Below the pieces are notes generated by a model, which worked only from the letters and a program-made list of their open reading frames with translations, ran no database searches and was not told the origin of the DNA. From assembly GCA_032821775.1 (NCBI GenBank), contig JAVLRN010000017.1, positions 310,001 to 374,000 on the forward strand: 64,000 nucleotides of DNA, written 5' to 3'. This DNA is from Sanguinoderma infundibulare (lineage: Eukaryota > Basidiomycota > Agaricomycetes > Polyporales > Polyporaceae). How positions within the stretch are numbered: the first letter of the stretch is position 1; the number at the start of each line of letters is the position of its first letter. Positions 37,396-48,872 of the stretch are shown in pieces. The translations under genes were made by a program, and so were the position numbers.

Positions 37396-39190
37396 ACTAC
37401 CGACTAATTTGACGGCGCTACATGACACAAGGCGTCGAGTGTGGCGGACACCCTAGTTCCGGGCTATGTATTGGGATTGGTATTCATATGGGGTTTCATA
37501 TCGTATCGTGGTAAATGCATTCGAAGTATAGATTCGGGTCGGTTGAGCCGTTGTTGTATAAACACGGGAATTTACATATCGGTACTCCTTGCCTTCGATG
37601 TTCGAGCTCTCCGAGGGATTATTGTGGAAGTCGCTTGTGAAGAATGAGTGATTAACACCTGTACGGGACGTGCTTGGGTGGACCGGCCGGGCCGAGACCG
37701 GTCCAGGCCCCTGACGTCCAGCTAACTGGCGGGCGCTTTCCCTCGACTCCGTTTTTGTCCTCCCCCACTGCATCCCGAGTCGTTACTCCGCTTGCGCTGC
37801 TCGCCAGCCGCTGTGGCTTTGGTCTACCCAAGTCGTACAAGGTCCGCGTTTTCATACCCTCTCCTTGGATCAGGAACTCGAAATTCTCTCCGCCGCTTCA
37901 ACTACTCGACAATTTTGCTCAACAATTTACTGGAATGCGGCCAGCGAAGCACACACTGAACACATTTGTGTGCGTATTTGAATCGTGGCTTCTTTCATGG
38001 CTGACCCGAGTTTCTTTAACAGACAAGCTTCGAGTCCTATTCACATAGTGGAGCACGTGAGGCTGTGTTGACGCAGGGGACGTCTGCTTAACTGCCCTAT
38101 TCGCCCTGACGACGCGATGAGCGGAAGCTCGAGAAGGCCCAATTTCCAGGCACTCGCACTGGTGAGGCTCGAAGAGGCATCGCTGGAAGATACGCGCCCT
38201 GCGTACAACCGAGCCCACTTCCGGCGACTACCTGCACTCCGGCTCGTGGCAGCAACAGCCGTACGACGGTGGAGTCGTAGATTTCATAACCGCGTTCAGG
38301 CCGGAATGTTGGTTGTAGTCTGCGAATCACGAGAGGAACGAATGTGTGCGCTCATCCAGCATGGAGTTCGAGCCTCCCTGTCTCGGCTTTTCCACGGCGA
38401 TAGCAGATGGTCCCTACGCACCCGGGGCATCAAACAGCTGAACCCGGTCCAATTATCATTCGAGGTACGTGGACCCGCCGTGGACCATGACGTAGTTATC
38501 AAACGCTAAAGCTGTAGCCTCCCTTCCCAAAAGATACCGCCCACATGATACGTATGTTCAGAGCACATGGCAATGACATGTGCCCAGAACGTAATACGTC
38601 CGCACATGTCCTGTCACCGTATTCCTCCCTTCGGCTTCTTCAGCGTAACTTCCCCACGCAGCACCTCGTCCGCAGCGGTCTTGATGGTACAGGAAGAGCC
38701 AACGGTCAGTTTCAACTCCAGAGAACCGTGCTCTCCCTCGTTCTCCATCTCGTGATTGGTGGCTCTCCATGTGCACGGCGTCCTAGTCACTTCGATCCTC
38801 AGCGGTGTGTTTCTTACGTTGACCTGAGAATCATGGTGCAATGCGCCTTAACGCCTCGTCCACAGGTGCTTTCCTGACATCGGATAGCAAGCGACCTGCC
38901 GTGCTCGGCTTTCCGACATTGGCCCTTGCTACTTCCTCAATCTTCGCGGCCTGACCCTCGGTAGACTCACGTCATCTTGGCGTGAAGCTTCCTTATCCGA
39001 GCAGACTTCTCGCTTCCTTCAGCATGGTGGGCAAAGCTTCTCCTCAAAGTTGTATTCAATGACCTCCGTAACTTCACGGTCTCTGGCAGTCACCGCCTGC
39101 TCTGCTCGAACTGCATGTGCTCGCTCGTCCTCCTGATCCGAGGTTCCCATTCCGCATCGGGATTTAATTCGGACTACGGAGACAGGCCAG
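37396..39190. other. Long intergenic region
   Basis: No gene is recognised between the peroxidase and the GH16 gene. Short frames on both strands lack domains. Confidence 0.4.
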
Positions 39191-39198
39191 TATAAATA
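39191..39198 (+). promoter_or_regulatory. TATA box of the GH16 gene
   Basis: The perfect sequence tataaata lies 108 bp before the start codon at 39306. Confidence 0.55.
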
Positions 39199-39305
39199 TC
39201 GGCTGCTGCTCGAGTACAACCTCCTCCCCGTCAGTTGCTCTCGAGGCTTCATCGACTGCGATCCCTGGTAGTTCTGTCTGCGCCGCCGGATCGACATCAA
39301 GCACT

Positions 39306-40772
39306 ATGTTCCTTGCTCTCATTACTCTCTCGCTGGCCTGCTTTGCCGCCTCCGCGCTCGGTGCGACGTACTCTCAGGCGGACAGCTTCCAGGGCAGCGA
39401 GTTCCTCTCTGGATTCCAGCACATGGCCATCGCCGATCCCACAAACGGTCGAGTGTGCGTGTGTTTTCTCTGCCGCTTCCGTCTTATTTTTAGAACCCGT
39501 TGCTGAGCGTCGGAATCATTTCGCAGAAACTACGTCGACCAGGCGACGGCACTCTCGCTGAACCTGACATACGCCCAGGGTGACACGCTCATCATCCGTG
39601 CCGATGACACGACAGTGCTCGATGCGAGTGGGCCAGGACGGAATTCTGTCCGGCTGATGAGTAACAACGTGTACTCGAACCATGTCACCGTGTGCGTACC
39701 TCCTTCGGATTTCAGTTCGCGTTCCTGGGCATTGTCAGCTGATGACGACTTCGCTGCTCATGATCACAGATGGAATATCCGGCATATGCCTCAGGGCTGT
39801 GGGTAAGTTGCGCACGCAGTAAACCCCCACTCTGCCCTCGGGCACCGACTCGAAGTCCGCGTCTGGATGCTTATTGTGCGACAAGAGAGCCTTGATTGAC
39901 GCGTGTTATATTTAAAGCACTTGGCCGGCGGTCTGGGAGTTTGGCCAGGACTGGCCCAACCAAGGTCAGTGCTGGCTTCAACATTCGGGTCCATTGCTAT
40001 GGCTGACCTGATCTTTTTTTGGCGTTCAGGGGAGATCGACATCCTCGAGGGCGTGAATGACTTCGGAACGGACCAGACGACGCTTCACACCTCGGCCAGT
40101 GCGTCTTTTTGGCTTGTTCCCCCCAGTCCAGGGCTACCCCCCGCTCATCGCGATCCTCGTAGATTGCACGATAACCGGTACGCGCACCATGACGGGCACC
40201 TCCACCGGAGACAACTGCGACGTCGCCGAGACGAACAACGGTGGCTGCGGCGTCCAGAGCACCGTCGCGTCCTCCTACGGGCCCGCGTTCAACGCCGCGG
40301 GCGGAGGGTTCTACGCGATGGAGCGCTCGGACGCGGGCGTGAAGGTTTGGTTCTGGCCGCGCGGGAGCAATGCCATCCCGAGCGACGTTGCGAGCGGCGC
40401 GACGTCAGTCGACACGGACAACTGGGGCACGCCGTTCGCCGACTTCCCGAGCACTACGTGCGATATGGAGTCGCACTTCGGACCGCACAATATCGTGATC
40501 AACTTGACATTCTGTGAGTAACGTTCGGTCCCGTGTGCGGTCTGGAACAACGGCGGCTAATGGACGCCACGTATTGTAGGCGGTGACTGGGCCGGCGTGG
40601 TTTTTAACGATGACGGTTGCCCGGGTGACTGCGCAAGTACGTTCCGTATGCCATCGGACGCGCGCTATCCAGAGATTGATGCGGCCGCGCATTTGCAGCG
40701 TATGTGGACGAGAACCCGAGCGCGTTCACCAACGCGTACTTCGACGTTGCCTGGCTCAAGGTCTATCAGTAA
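39306..40772 (+). CDS. GH16 endo-beta-1,3(4)-glucanase, secreted
   Basis: An extracellular hydrolase acting on beta-1,3 or mixed beta-1,3/1,4 glucans, typical of fungal wall or plant glucan turnover. Eight exons: 39306-39454, 39527-39691, 39770-39802, 39918-39964, 40030-40098, 40163-40513, 40580-40636, 40699-40772 (945 nt, 314 aa). The signal peptide is about residues 1-19 (MFLALITLSLACFAASALG). The GH16 active-site strand GEIDILEG is at residues 132-139, with nucleophile Glu133, Asp135 and acid/base Glu138. Substrate-cleft blocks are TWPAVWEFGQDWPNQ and the Cys-rich CGVQSTVASSYGPAFN. The protein ends WLKVYQ, so there is no transmembrane anchor or carbohydrate-binding module. Length and layout fit the laminarinase-type subgroup of basidiomycetes. 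Confidence 0.92.
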
Positions 40773-41957
40773 AGTATCCCCTTCGCTTAGCCTCAGCTCC
40801 GCACCCACCTCACTTCCTTCGCTTTGCTCTCATATCGCTGTCCCTCGACGTGTTTGGTATCTGCTCATGTAGTATCAACAAGCACGGTGTACAAAAGTAC
40901 AAAACGCTCACATCGGGTACCGCCGCGTATACTATCTCTTCTCGATCTTTGGAACCCATCCGGCGGCACCTCGGCAGGTTGGCGAGGGCTCATTCGTGAT
41001 TTCTTGTGTTGAGTTCGCGTTGTACAAAATGTAACAGGGTGTTCATCATGCTCGTCCGAGGCGCCGGATCCGTGCTCCAGGCTTCAAACCTGCCCTAAAT
41101 AGTCAATACCGTTCCGGCTGGTTCCGGGCGTCCAGCTGTGTGATACCGTAGATGTTTGACGAGCTTTTTGGTTTAGGGACGCTGCATTATAGCACCAGAG
41201 CCCGCGTGATGCGTGCATCCATTGTGCGCACCGGGATGCATCAGGGAATTCGCACAATAGATGTTCAAATCAGACCCTAACATAAAACGACTGTTACAGT
41301 GCCGATGAACGCCGAGCTTGAGAGCTTGAGAGGCCGGCGCCCATCGTCCAGCAGCCGAGGCACAGGCGCTTGTGCTCGACGCAATTTTCTCTCTCGACCG
41401 TACGATCGCCGCACGTACCTGCCAGTCCAGACGACCGCGAGCCGTCTCCTCTAGCTTGCTTCTCCACATAATTTCGTCCTTCTCCCTTGCTTCTTGATTT
41501 CAACTCGTTCACGCTAGCACCCGTATCCCTGAAGTAATGTGACTCAGCTGGAAACGGGCGCAGCAAATCGCCGTGTAAGCTCGGTTTCGCCCGACGCCCA
41601 CCCAGCGATTCGACTTGTCAACTATCGTATCGCCTTACAGGTGCGATTGCATCATTACAGTGCTCTGTAGTCCAACTCTCCTCATGCTGGTGCAACCAGG
41701 TTATCTAGCCGTGGGGCTATGAACTTTTCGGCAGATATCCAGGAGTTAGAGCAAAAGGTGCTCACAGGCGGTCCCATATTGAGGTACGTGTCCTCCAATT
41801 TTTATATAAAAATCTAGCTGGAGAAATACACCAAGCTATGAAGAGGTCAGCACATCACGCACGGCCAAGTAATGCGGAGTAACTTGGTGGCTAACGGAAA
41901 AATCCCCATCAGCTGTCCAATGCTGCTTCACAAGCTCGCGCCGCTATATATCTGCAG
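40773..41957. other. Intergenic region
   Basis: No gene is recognised. A tatata stretch (about 41943-41948) sits only some 10 bp before the F-box start codon, too close for a normal TATA box of that ATG. Confidence 0.4.
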
Positions 41958-43591
41958 ATGAACTCCTTTTTGCCAATACATAGGCTACCCCCCGAACTCC
42001 TCATCGCAATATTTCGGTTCGTTCTCGGATCGTGGCCGCAACCAATCTATCTCCCCACTGTCGAGAACTGGGATCTCAATTTTTGTCCCAATCGCATCAA
42101 TAACAGCCATCGCAAACGTATGTCACCGCTGGCGAGAGCTTCTCCTAGAGACTCCGAACTTCTGGACGTCCATTGACGCACGGTAAGTTACGATGGAGCG
42201 CTCGAGGCATTTTGCGAGCGAGCGCGACCCAATCCCATCTCACCCTTCCTCAGTGCCGTGCACTGGGACTCCTTTGAAAAGGATGCGCAAATCTCCAAGG
42301 TCGAGGAAACCCTGAGGAAGCACGCTTCGCGAATCCGCAGGGTGGACCTAGGCATGATTCCGCTTAGCCAAGACGTCGCTCGAATCTTGTCCGTCGACCT
42401 CCCGCTTCTCGAGGTTCTCACGCTCTCATATGTGGACGAAATCATCACCGAGCACTCGGATCTCCCCTTCCAAAGGATTATGTTGGGCTGTCAAACAGAT
42501 TCCCTTAAGGCACTCGCTGTCGTTACCTCAGTCGATTGGATTCCGATCAACCATTTCCCTAACCTGACCCGCCTCCATCTTTCCTTCGACCGCTTCATGT
42601 CTGAGTCACCAACCCCGCATTTGTCGGACATCCTTCACGTTTTGTCGAACACCCCGAAGCTCGAACATTGCCATGTCGCCATGGTCCCTGGCGCATTTCC
42701 GGACGGCGACACCCCATCTGAGCCGCCTGTCGAGCTGAGCCGCCTTCGATCTGCGGCCTTCGTCTCGTGCAGGTACAAAATGTGGTCCAGATACTGTTGC
42801 GCCTTCGCCTGCCAGACAACATTCTGCTCCGCCTCGATGACATGGACTCGGATGAGCTCCACGAACTTCTTCCCCTCTCTGAGCTCGGGGTGCTGACCAC
42901 GGTCACATCAATGGAGCTCGTCATGCGTGATCTGTTCATCCATCTGGTCTGCGAAGGTCCCTCCACCGGATTCTACCTCCAAGGCCAAGTGGAGTCGGAG
43001 AACTGCGACCCCTGGCTCTCGAACCTCCCCCAGACGATCCCGCTCACGAACGTCACCTCGCTGCGCGTCTTAGTCCACCGCAACCGCACCTTCTGGCCAC
43101 TTTTGCTGCGACACATGCCGGAGCTCCGCGAGCTCCACGCTCGGTTGGATCATTGCGATACCTTGTGCCCCGAGGACCTGATGCCTATCAGCATCCTCTG
43201 CGATGCGTTATACCAGGAGACAGAGTCGCGGGTCGTATGCCCCAATCTGTGGACGGTGGACATCGAATCGCCGCGCACGGTGACCCCGCGCGAGCTGTGC
43301 CGCAACCGGATCGCGGACGTGCTCGACCGGCGGGCCCGCGCGGGCTCACGCCTCGCACAGCTCACGATGCAGGCAATCTGGGTGCAACAGGGAGGCACGC
43401 CGCCCTACCCCGCCATCTCCCTTCACAGTGAGCTCGTGGGAATGTCGCACTGCGTGGACGAGTACAGGTTCGTCGCGGATGACGAGATACGTCTCTGTCC
43501 GTTCCAGATGCGGGACATGTGGAGGGTCGAAGAAGCGGAGACGTATTGGGACATGTCTCGCCTGGAAACTGCTCAGTACAATTGTTATTAA
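41958..43591 (+). pseudogene. F-box protein gene with two frame breaks
   Basis: The N-terminus has an F-box (LPIHRLPPELLIAIFRFVL), which in intact proteins recruits targets to an SCF ubiquitin ligase. The second half of the motif (VCHRWRELLLETPNFWTSID, about 42118-42177) is in a different frame from the start, and the only intron that would join them is 22 nt, too short. A normal intron follows at about 42183-42253. The leucine-rich-repeat-like body then runs from AVHWDSFEKD, but near 42745-42775 the frame shifts again before VQNVVQILLRLRLPDN and continues to TAA at 43589-43591. The body resembles the large F-box/LRR families of mushrooms. It may be a recent pseudogene, or a live gene hit by two sequence errors. 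Confidence 0.6.
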
Positions 43592-44311
43592 CAGAGTTGT
43601 GTCCAGGAATTTCTCTGTTTTCCCGTGCGTGGTACGGCGAGCTGCACGAGAGTCGTTCGAAGACTACGAGCAGCAGATTTGCGGGTACTTAACTACTTGA
43701 TGGAGGCAATGCCATCAAAGTACTTGTAGGCGTGAGCGATCACGGTCTGAATTGTCTCGACAACTGCCACTTATGCGCCGTGTAGCGTGAATATTTCGGT
43801 GCACTCGGGCTCGATGGATCTATTCCAGTCAGTACAGAGTCTATCAACGGATTCAATTGAAATTGACAATTTGAACAGTGTTCCTCATGATACAAGACAT
43901 CATGACTCGTTTACACCTTCATGTTGGTTTTCGGAGCACGGCAACCTACGTCGCAGGAATGATCATGTACACAGCGAGTTGGGCTGCGGTCGCCATTTTC
44001 TCGGCACCAACAGCTTCCCAACTGTGTCCAAGCCCCGCGAATCAGGCGAATATGGCGCAGGCGAGTTTGCACTGGGGTGCATCGGCGTTCTTTTCGACGG
44101 ATAATATGCTGACTGACACCATTAGGTCTTTGACTATCATACCCAGGCTGAGGTACAGGGTCGGATAAGGTTTCCCGGCAATGACGCAACATCCGCAAGG
44201 CTGGATCGAAATCGGTTATCCATATTGGACTTGCGCGGGATGACTCAAAACTACCACGGACGACCCTCGACAGGGTACAGTCGTCCCTCGTCCCACACAA
44301 TCGCTTCAACC
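43592..44311. other. Intergenic region
   Basis: No gene is recognised between the F-box gene and the long P-loop gene. Confidence 0.4.
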
Positions 44312-46602
44312 ATGACTGTCAGTCTCACACCCAGTTTTCTCAGACTCACACCCAGTTTTCTCTGTCAATCCTTATTCCCAGCTCGCCAGACCTCCTATCG
44401 TGACCGCTGGGCTCCCGCAGATAATAAGCACTGGCGCGACCTCCATGACATGTATTGGGGTGCTCGCGGCCGAGCTACCCTCGACGGCCTCCTCAACAAG
44501 CCTGCCAACCAGCGTTTCCTCGATATCGAGCAAGATTCTGTACGAGCGGCGTTCGGGATGGACCATCTTCGCATTCCGGTGTACTTGCGCGAGGAGTACC
44601 TGCTGTTCGAGGGGCGTCTTGGGAATGCTCGCAGAGAGGAGGGGCCAAGTCCAATAAGCGGCTGCCTCCTCCATGGCCAGTCTGGCATCGGTATGCGCCG
44701 TCCCATCCTTCCTTGGCCCTCATACACGCTTAACTTATGTCTATCGCATTCAGGGCGGTCCTGCTTCCTTGTCTTCTTCCTAGTCTGGTGTCTGTCCCGA
44801 GAGCAATCAGTCCTGTTCACTTCGTGGTCTGGAGTCACCTACCTCTTCGACGAACGCGGTGTCGTGCAGACCGCCACAGCGGACCTAGATCCTTACACAT
44901 ACCTCCCACGCCCGGTCGACAACGCTTCTCGAGTCTGGGCTCTCTTCGATGCCCAGAAACAGGCCCTGACGGCGGAACAGGCCCTCCCGCCGTCAGTCAC
45001 GCGCAGGAATCTGTGGGCGTTCTTCGTTGTCGTTGCTCCTTCCGACAGGTCGTACTACGACGACATCATCGGCCAGCCTTGCATCCGAGAGTGGCGGATG
45101 TCGCTATGGAAGGACGAAGAAGTCGCTGCGCTGTATGTACCACATGATATTGCGATCATCGCTTGAGTGCTGACCCCTGGGATCCGCTCAGGTTGGGTTT
45201 ACCGGCCGTACGCGAGCTGGCTGCGGCTCAAGGACACGGCTACGAGAGAGTCAACGCCGCCACTGTCGGATCGATCCTGTCCGACGTCGGCCCATGTCCA
45301 CGACATATTCTCCTATTTCTCACTGGTCCAAACCGGTATCGGGCCCAGACATCCATGGCTATGGCATCCTACCAGAACTTGACGACGATCACCGACCTCT
45401 TTCAGGGCCGCGAGATCCAATCAAACGAGAACGCTGCTGATATCACTCTGGTCGACCGTGCAGGTCCGGTGTCGCCAACCGCGCTGAGCTCAGACAGCCT
45501 CGGTGTCGTCCGCTTCTCGACACGAACCGTACAGGAGGAAATTCTCGAGAGGCTTTTGACTGTTTTGGACCCCGACGACGCCACTACGTTCTTCGATTCC
45601 TCCAACAGCGCTTCATGCATCTGTTTTGCGCCCCTCCTGTTCTACCACCTTGCCATGCGCTACACACTTCGCTGTTTGACGTCATATAACCGCAATCATC
45701 ACCCTTTCGAGCCCATGACCAAGGTCTCGTCCAGGCCCGGAGCGATTCACTTTGTGTACCGGCAGGCGCGCTCCGAGGGGCACGCGAGTCGTCCACTGAT
45801 ACTTGCCATCCACGGCGACCGGAGCATGGGGTGGAGCACAAGAACATCGACCCCGACTGTTTCAACACGGTCCACACAGATAACAAGACCCCTCGGCATC
45901 GGCCCAACGTGGGGTCACCGCCTGCAGCGCGTCACATACGAGGACGTTCGGATGCTCACTCTCGATGCCGAATCGTACTACTGCCCGGCCGCGGCCATCC
46001 GCACGAAGAACCCGCCGTTCGACGCGTTCACCTTCGAGCTGACCTGGGATCATGTCGTCCTATGGGTCATGCGCATTGTGGCGAAGCGAGACCCAAACGA
46101 TGGCCCCAGCGCGCGCGCGAGCAGCGATTCTGCACCGGATCCGTCATCGACGTTGAATCGCGAGACGATCGCGCAGCTGCGGGAGCGAGCCCGCGAAGAG
46201 TGGCCGAACAAGCCTGGGCCGGTCGAGGTCAAGTACGTCCTCGTCGTCCCGCGCCGGTGGGAGGAGCCGAAGTTCGACGTCGAGTGGCGATTCGCGACCG
46301 AGTGTCCGCCGGAGCAGTACATTGGGGACGCTTATATCCAGTTTATCGACATTTCGGCATTCGATGGGGGTGCAGAGTATCGCGGGTGCCGCGAGGGATG
46401 GGGGGTGGAAGACGTGATTGGAGCGCGTCTGCCGTCACCACCGCGCTCGGGCGAACGCGTTCTTGGTGCGGCTAAGAAAACCGGAGCTGGGGAGAGGACG
46501 ACGAGGGCGAAGCGCGTCCGGGAAGCGGCCAGTGATACGGCGTCAGCAAATGCGGCGAACAAGAGGGTTAAGACGACTCGGAAAGGTCGGGGAAGGGGGT
46601 AG
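44312..46602 (+). CDS. P-loop NTPase family protein, long copy
   Basis: Exons 44312-44690, 44754-45132 and 45192-46602 (2169 nt, 722 aa). It is paralogous to the gene at 31787-33008: HWRDLHDMYW versus HWAAISDPERL, shared LFDE(R/Y)GV, and a Lys/Arg-rich C-terminus (AKKTGAGERTTRAKRVRE). The P-loop spliced across intron 1 reads GQSGIGRS, with Arg in place of the Lys of the Walker A motif. The large third exon encodes a C-terminal domain of some 470 residues that is missing in the short copy. The first exon contains a 21-bp tandem duplication, so its N-terminus reads LTPSFLRLTPSFL; an upstream or alternative first exon is possible. No signal peptide or known enzymatic motif other than the P-loop was seen. 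Possible function: lineage-specific NTPase, unproven. Confidence 0.6.
44320..44361 (+). repeat. 21-bp tandem duplication in the first exon
   Basis: Two adjacent 21-bp units (cag[t/a]ctcacacccagttttct) differ at one base. Being 21 bp long, the duplication is in frame and doubles the peptide LTPSFL. Confidence 0.85.
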
Positions 46603-46774
46603 ATGTGCATTTAGTTCCATCCGGAAGATGGGTACCCATGCCTCCAGCTTGCTGCTGTCTATGTGCCGTGTCGCGCGAGTAAGTTATGGAACTGCTATAT
46701 ACAGTACTTGGCTGGTGAATGGACGCTCGGTCTGTGCACTCCGGATGCACGAAGGTTCCCTGGAAGTCTCCACT

Positions 46775-46920
46775 TTCGCCGTGATCATTGTTGAACTTCC
46801 GACGCTCAGCGCTACCTCCCCCTCCTCCAATTTGCACCAGTCCTGGAGGAGTAGGTAAATGCCCTACTGCACAACTTGTAATGATACTGACGAGCCATAC
46901 GGTTACAATATAGGAATACC
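46775..46920 (+). repeat. Family X conserved 5' flank, copy E
   Basis: This matches the inverted upstream DNA of copy D (21906-22045): ctttcgccgtgatc, gttgaacttccg(a/g)cgctcagcgctacctc, ttgcaccagtcctggaggag, tgacgagccatac(g/a)gttacaata. It leads straight into the dead coding copy that begins at 46921. Confidence 0.8.
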
Positions 46921-48144
46921 AAAAGCCTCTCAATTATCCGAACGGGTCTCGCGGTACCACGATGCGTTCGTCGCGGTCATTCTCTCCGTACTGCGCTCCC
47001 ATCTCGACGAGGGGTACCGCATTCCAATCTCCCCCTTGTCCGGCATGTCACAAACAGGAACTTTAATAGTTCTCCTCCCACTGCGGAACAGTTGGTCGCG
47101 GCCTCAGGAGCGGCCCCCGAGGTCACTACGGCAGCTAAGCGGAGCATACGCACACTTGACCCAGCCAGGCTCACTCCGAAAGACTACGTCGACTTAAGCT
47201 CTCATCAATGTCATTCTGCAGCGCACTCCAACCGCATCTTCTCTCCCTCCACATGGGTCCACAGACCTATATTGTGCCGGATTCAGGAGCAGGCAGTTTC
47301 CTCCTGACACTCGTGGATTCTTATATTACCACCTTCCTCCATACAATCCCCCGCTCGCAGGCGAGCTTCGCTTCCGCCTCACGCCCTCCTCTGATCCCGC
47401 GACCTTTAAAGCAGGCGCTGACTTGGTCACCGACTATGGTACACCTTGGAGTGTCCCCATATTGGGATTCACCCGTCTTCCGTCGCGTCAAAGACTGTCC
47501 ATCCTCCTACTCCAGGACGGTCTCATCTCGCAACAGATGCTCGACCGTATGACATCCATCACGACACAATCAATAGTCGCCCAACCACTCCGCGTGCCTG
47601 GATGTGGGACGCCCGTCATCGCCGCGTTCGGACAGGAATTCAACTTCAGCCTCACCCCCCAGTACAATTGCACTTGTATACTTATCGGCCCCTCTCTATT
47701 CATCGACACCGCTTGCAATACATCTGGAGCTTTTCACTACGAGTGGAAGGAAAGTGGGTCGTATACTGTCCGTTCGAAGGTATGCTTCCGAGGCTGACTC
47801 GGACCGCTCCGTTCGTTGACACACCGGCGTCGTCTTGAACAGGCTCATTGGTCTGCTGCTTCGAGCAGTCAACGCTTCCAATTCACGCGACCAAGCGCAT
47901 CGTGGTTCTCCGCATCAAGCGTATTCGTGACTTACGGTATACCCCACCTCCAAAGACACTGGGGTGCTCCATCGAGGAGCTTCGACCTCGCGAGGGATCG
48001 CTCTTGATGACGGCGTTCCGCGGTAAGGTACAGCCGTGGGCTACAGACGTGGTCAGCCCGTTCGCGTCCGATGGATCTCTAGGGGAGGGACTAAGAGTAT
48101 TGTTTGAGAATGCGGAAATGTACGGATCCCCACAAAGTGTATGA
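46921..48144 (+). pseudogene. Family X, dead copy E on the plus strand
   Basis: This is a nearly full-length copy in the opposite orientation to copies A-D. The start codon is lost: the position of atg in copy D (accatgagcctctc) reads accaaaagcctctc. The basic leader and RSIRTLDPARLTPKDYVD are intact up to about 47199, where a one-base frameshift (47200-47207) occurs. The core then reads on (PPDTRGFLYYHLPPYNP, GELRFRLTPSSDP, LLLQDGLISQ, FGQEFNFSLTP) until a second frameshift near 47690-47705, before LQYIWSFSLRVEGKWVVYCPFEG. The phase 1 intron (about 47778-47842) and last exon (CCFEQSTLPIHATKR... to TGA 48142-48144) are kept, so it was copied as genomic DNA. Confidence 0.85.
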
Positions 48145-48333
48145 CGGAAAGAGTGAACGTATGCATTCTTGATTGTTCCAAATTCAGTTCCAGAGCGCGA
48201 TCGTCACCGCAATCTCTTCAGTTTTCTTGGACGAATGGAGAACGATCCTTCCGATGGCCCTCAATAAAGTATGCGTACATGCGAGAACTCTACGCATAAC
48301 CTGGGCTAAAAAGCCGCCTTCACCATCAATACG

Positions 48334-48411
48334 CGCATTACTAGGAATCGAACCGGTGGCTGATCGAGATCAGTGGCATCTACGTCGAGCTTGCCACTGA
48401 GCCATAATACT
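48334..48411 (-). ncRNA. tRNA-like sequence with A and B boxes, probably a relic
   Basis: The minus strand reads an A box TGGCTCAGTGG and, 39 nt after it, a B box GGTTCGATTCC, both perfect matches to RNA polymerase III internal promoter consensus. A 6 of 7 acceptor-like stem can pair (AGTATTA with TAATGCG). The D-arm is roughly formed, but the anticodon and T stems do not pair well, and a 12-nt palindrome (TGATCTCGATCA) lies in the variable region. I therefore read it as a decayed tRNA or tRNA-derived sequence, not a working tRNA. Confidence 0.4.
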
Positions 48412-48872
48412 AGCTGTGACAACTACAAGAGCTAAATCTTTCCAGAAACACCACCGCGTTGACCCTTCTGCTGCAAGGTTTGAAAGGGAGTTTCACCCCG
48501 CAGCCATTCATGAATCGTGTTGCTCTTAGTGGTCTGAAATTTCCCAGCTCGCGAGAGAGCGATTCAGATAGGATTGCCGCACGAATATAAAGCTGGCAGA
48601 ATTCAAAGTACACCATCAAGACTCCAGCTGCTCGTCCGACCAGACAGACCAGACAGAAAATAGAGAGTTGTCAATCAGTCGTTCTGTCTGTCTGCGAGAT
48701 GTGGCCGCACACATGCTCTCTCACAACGGTTGTAGCAAAGCTCATGGTATATTCTCATGGGGCCCGTAGTCCTCTAGATCAGCAAGTTATCTAAAGAATG
48801 TCAGGTGAGTTGCGTCGGTCGATGCACTAACCGTAACGTAGCATCATCATATTACCGCCCCGGCAGCCGACA

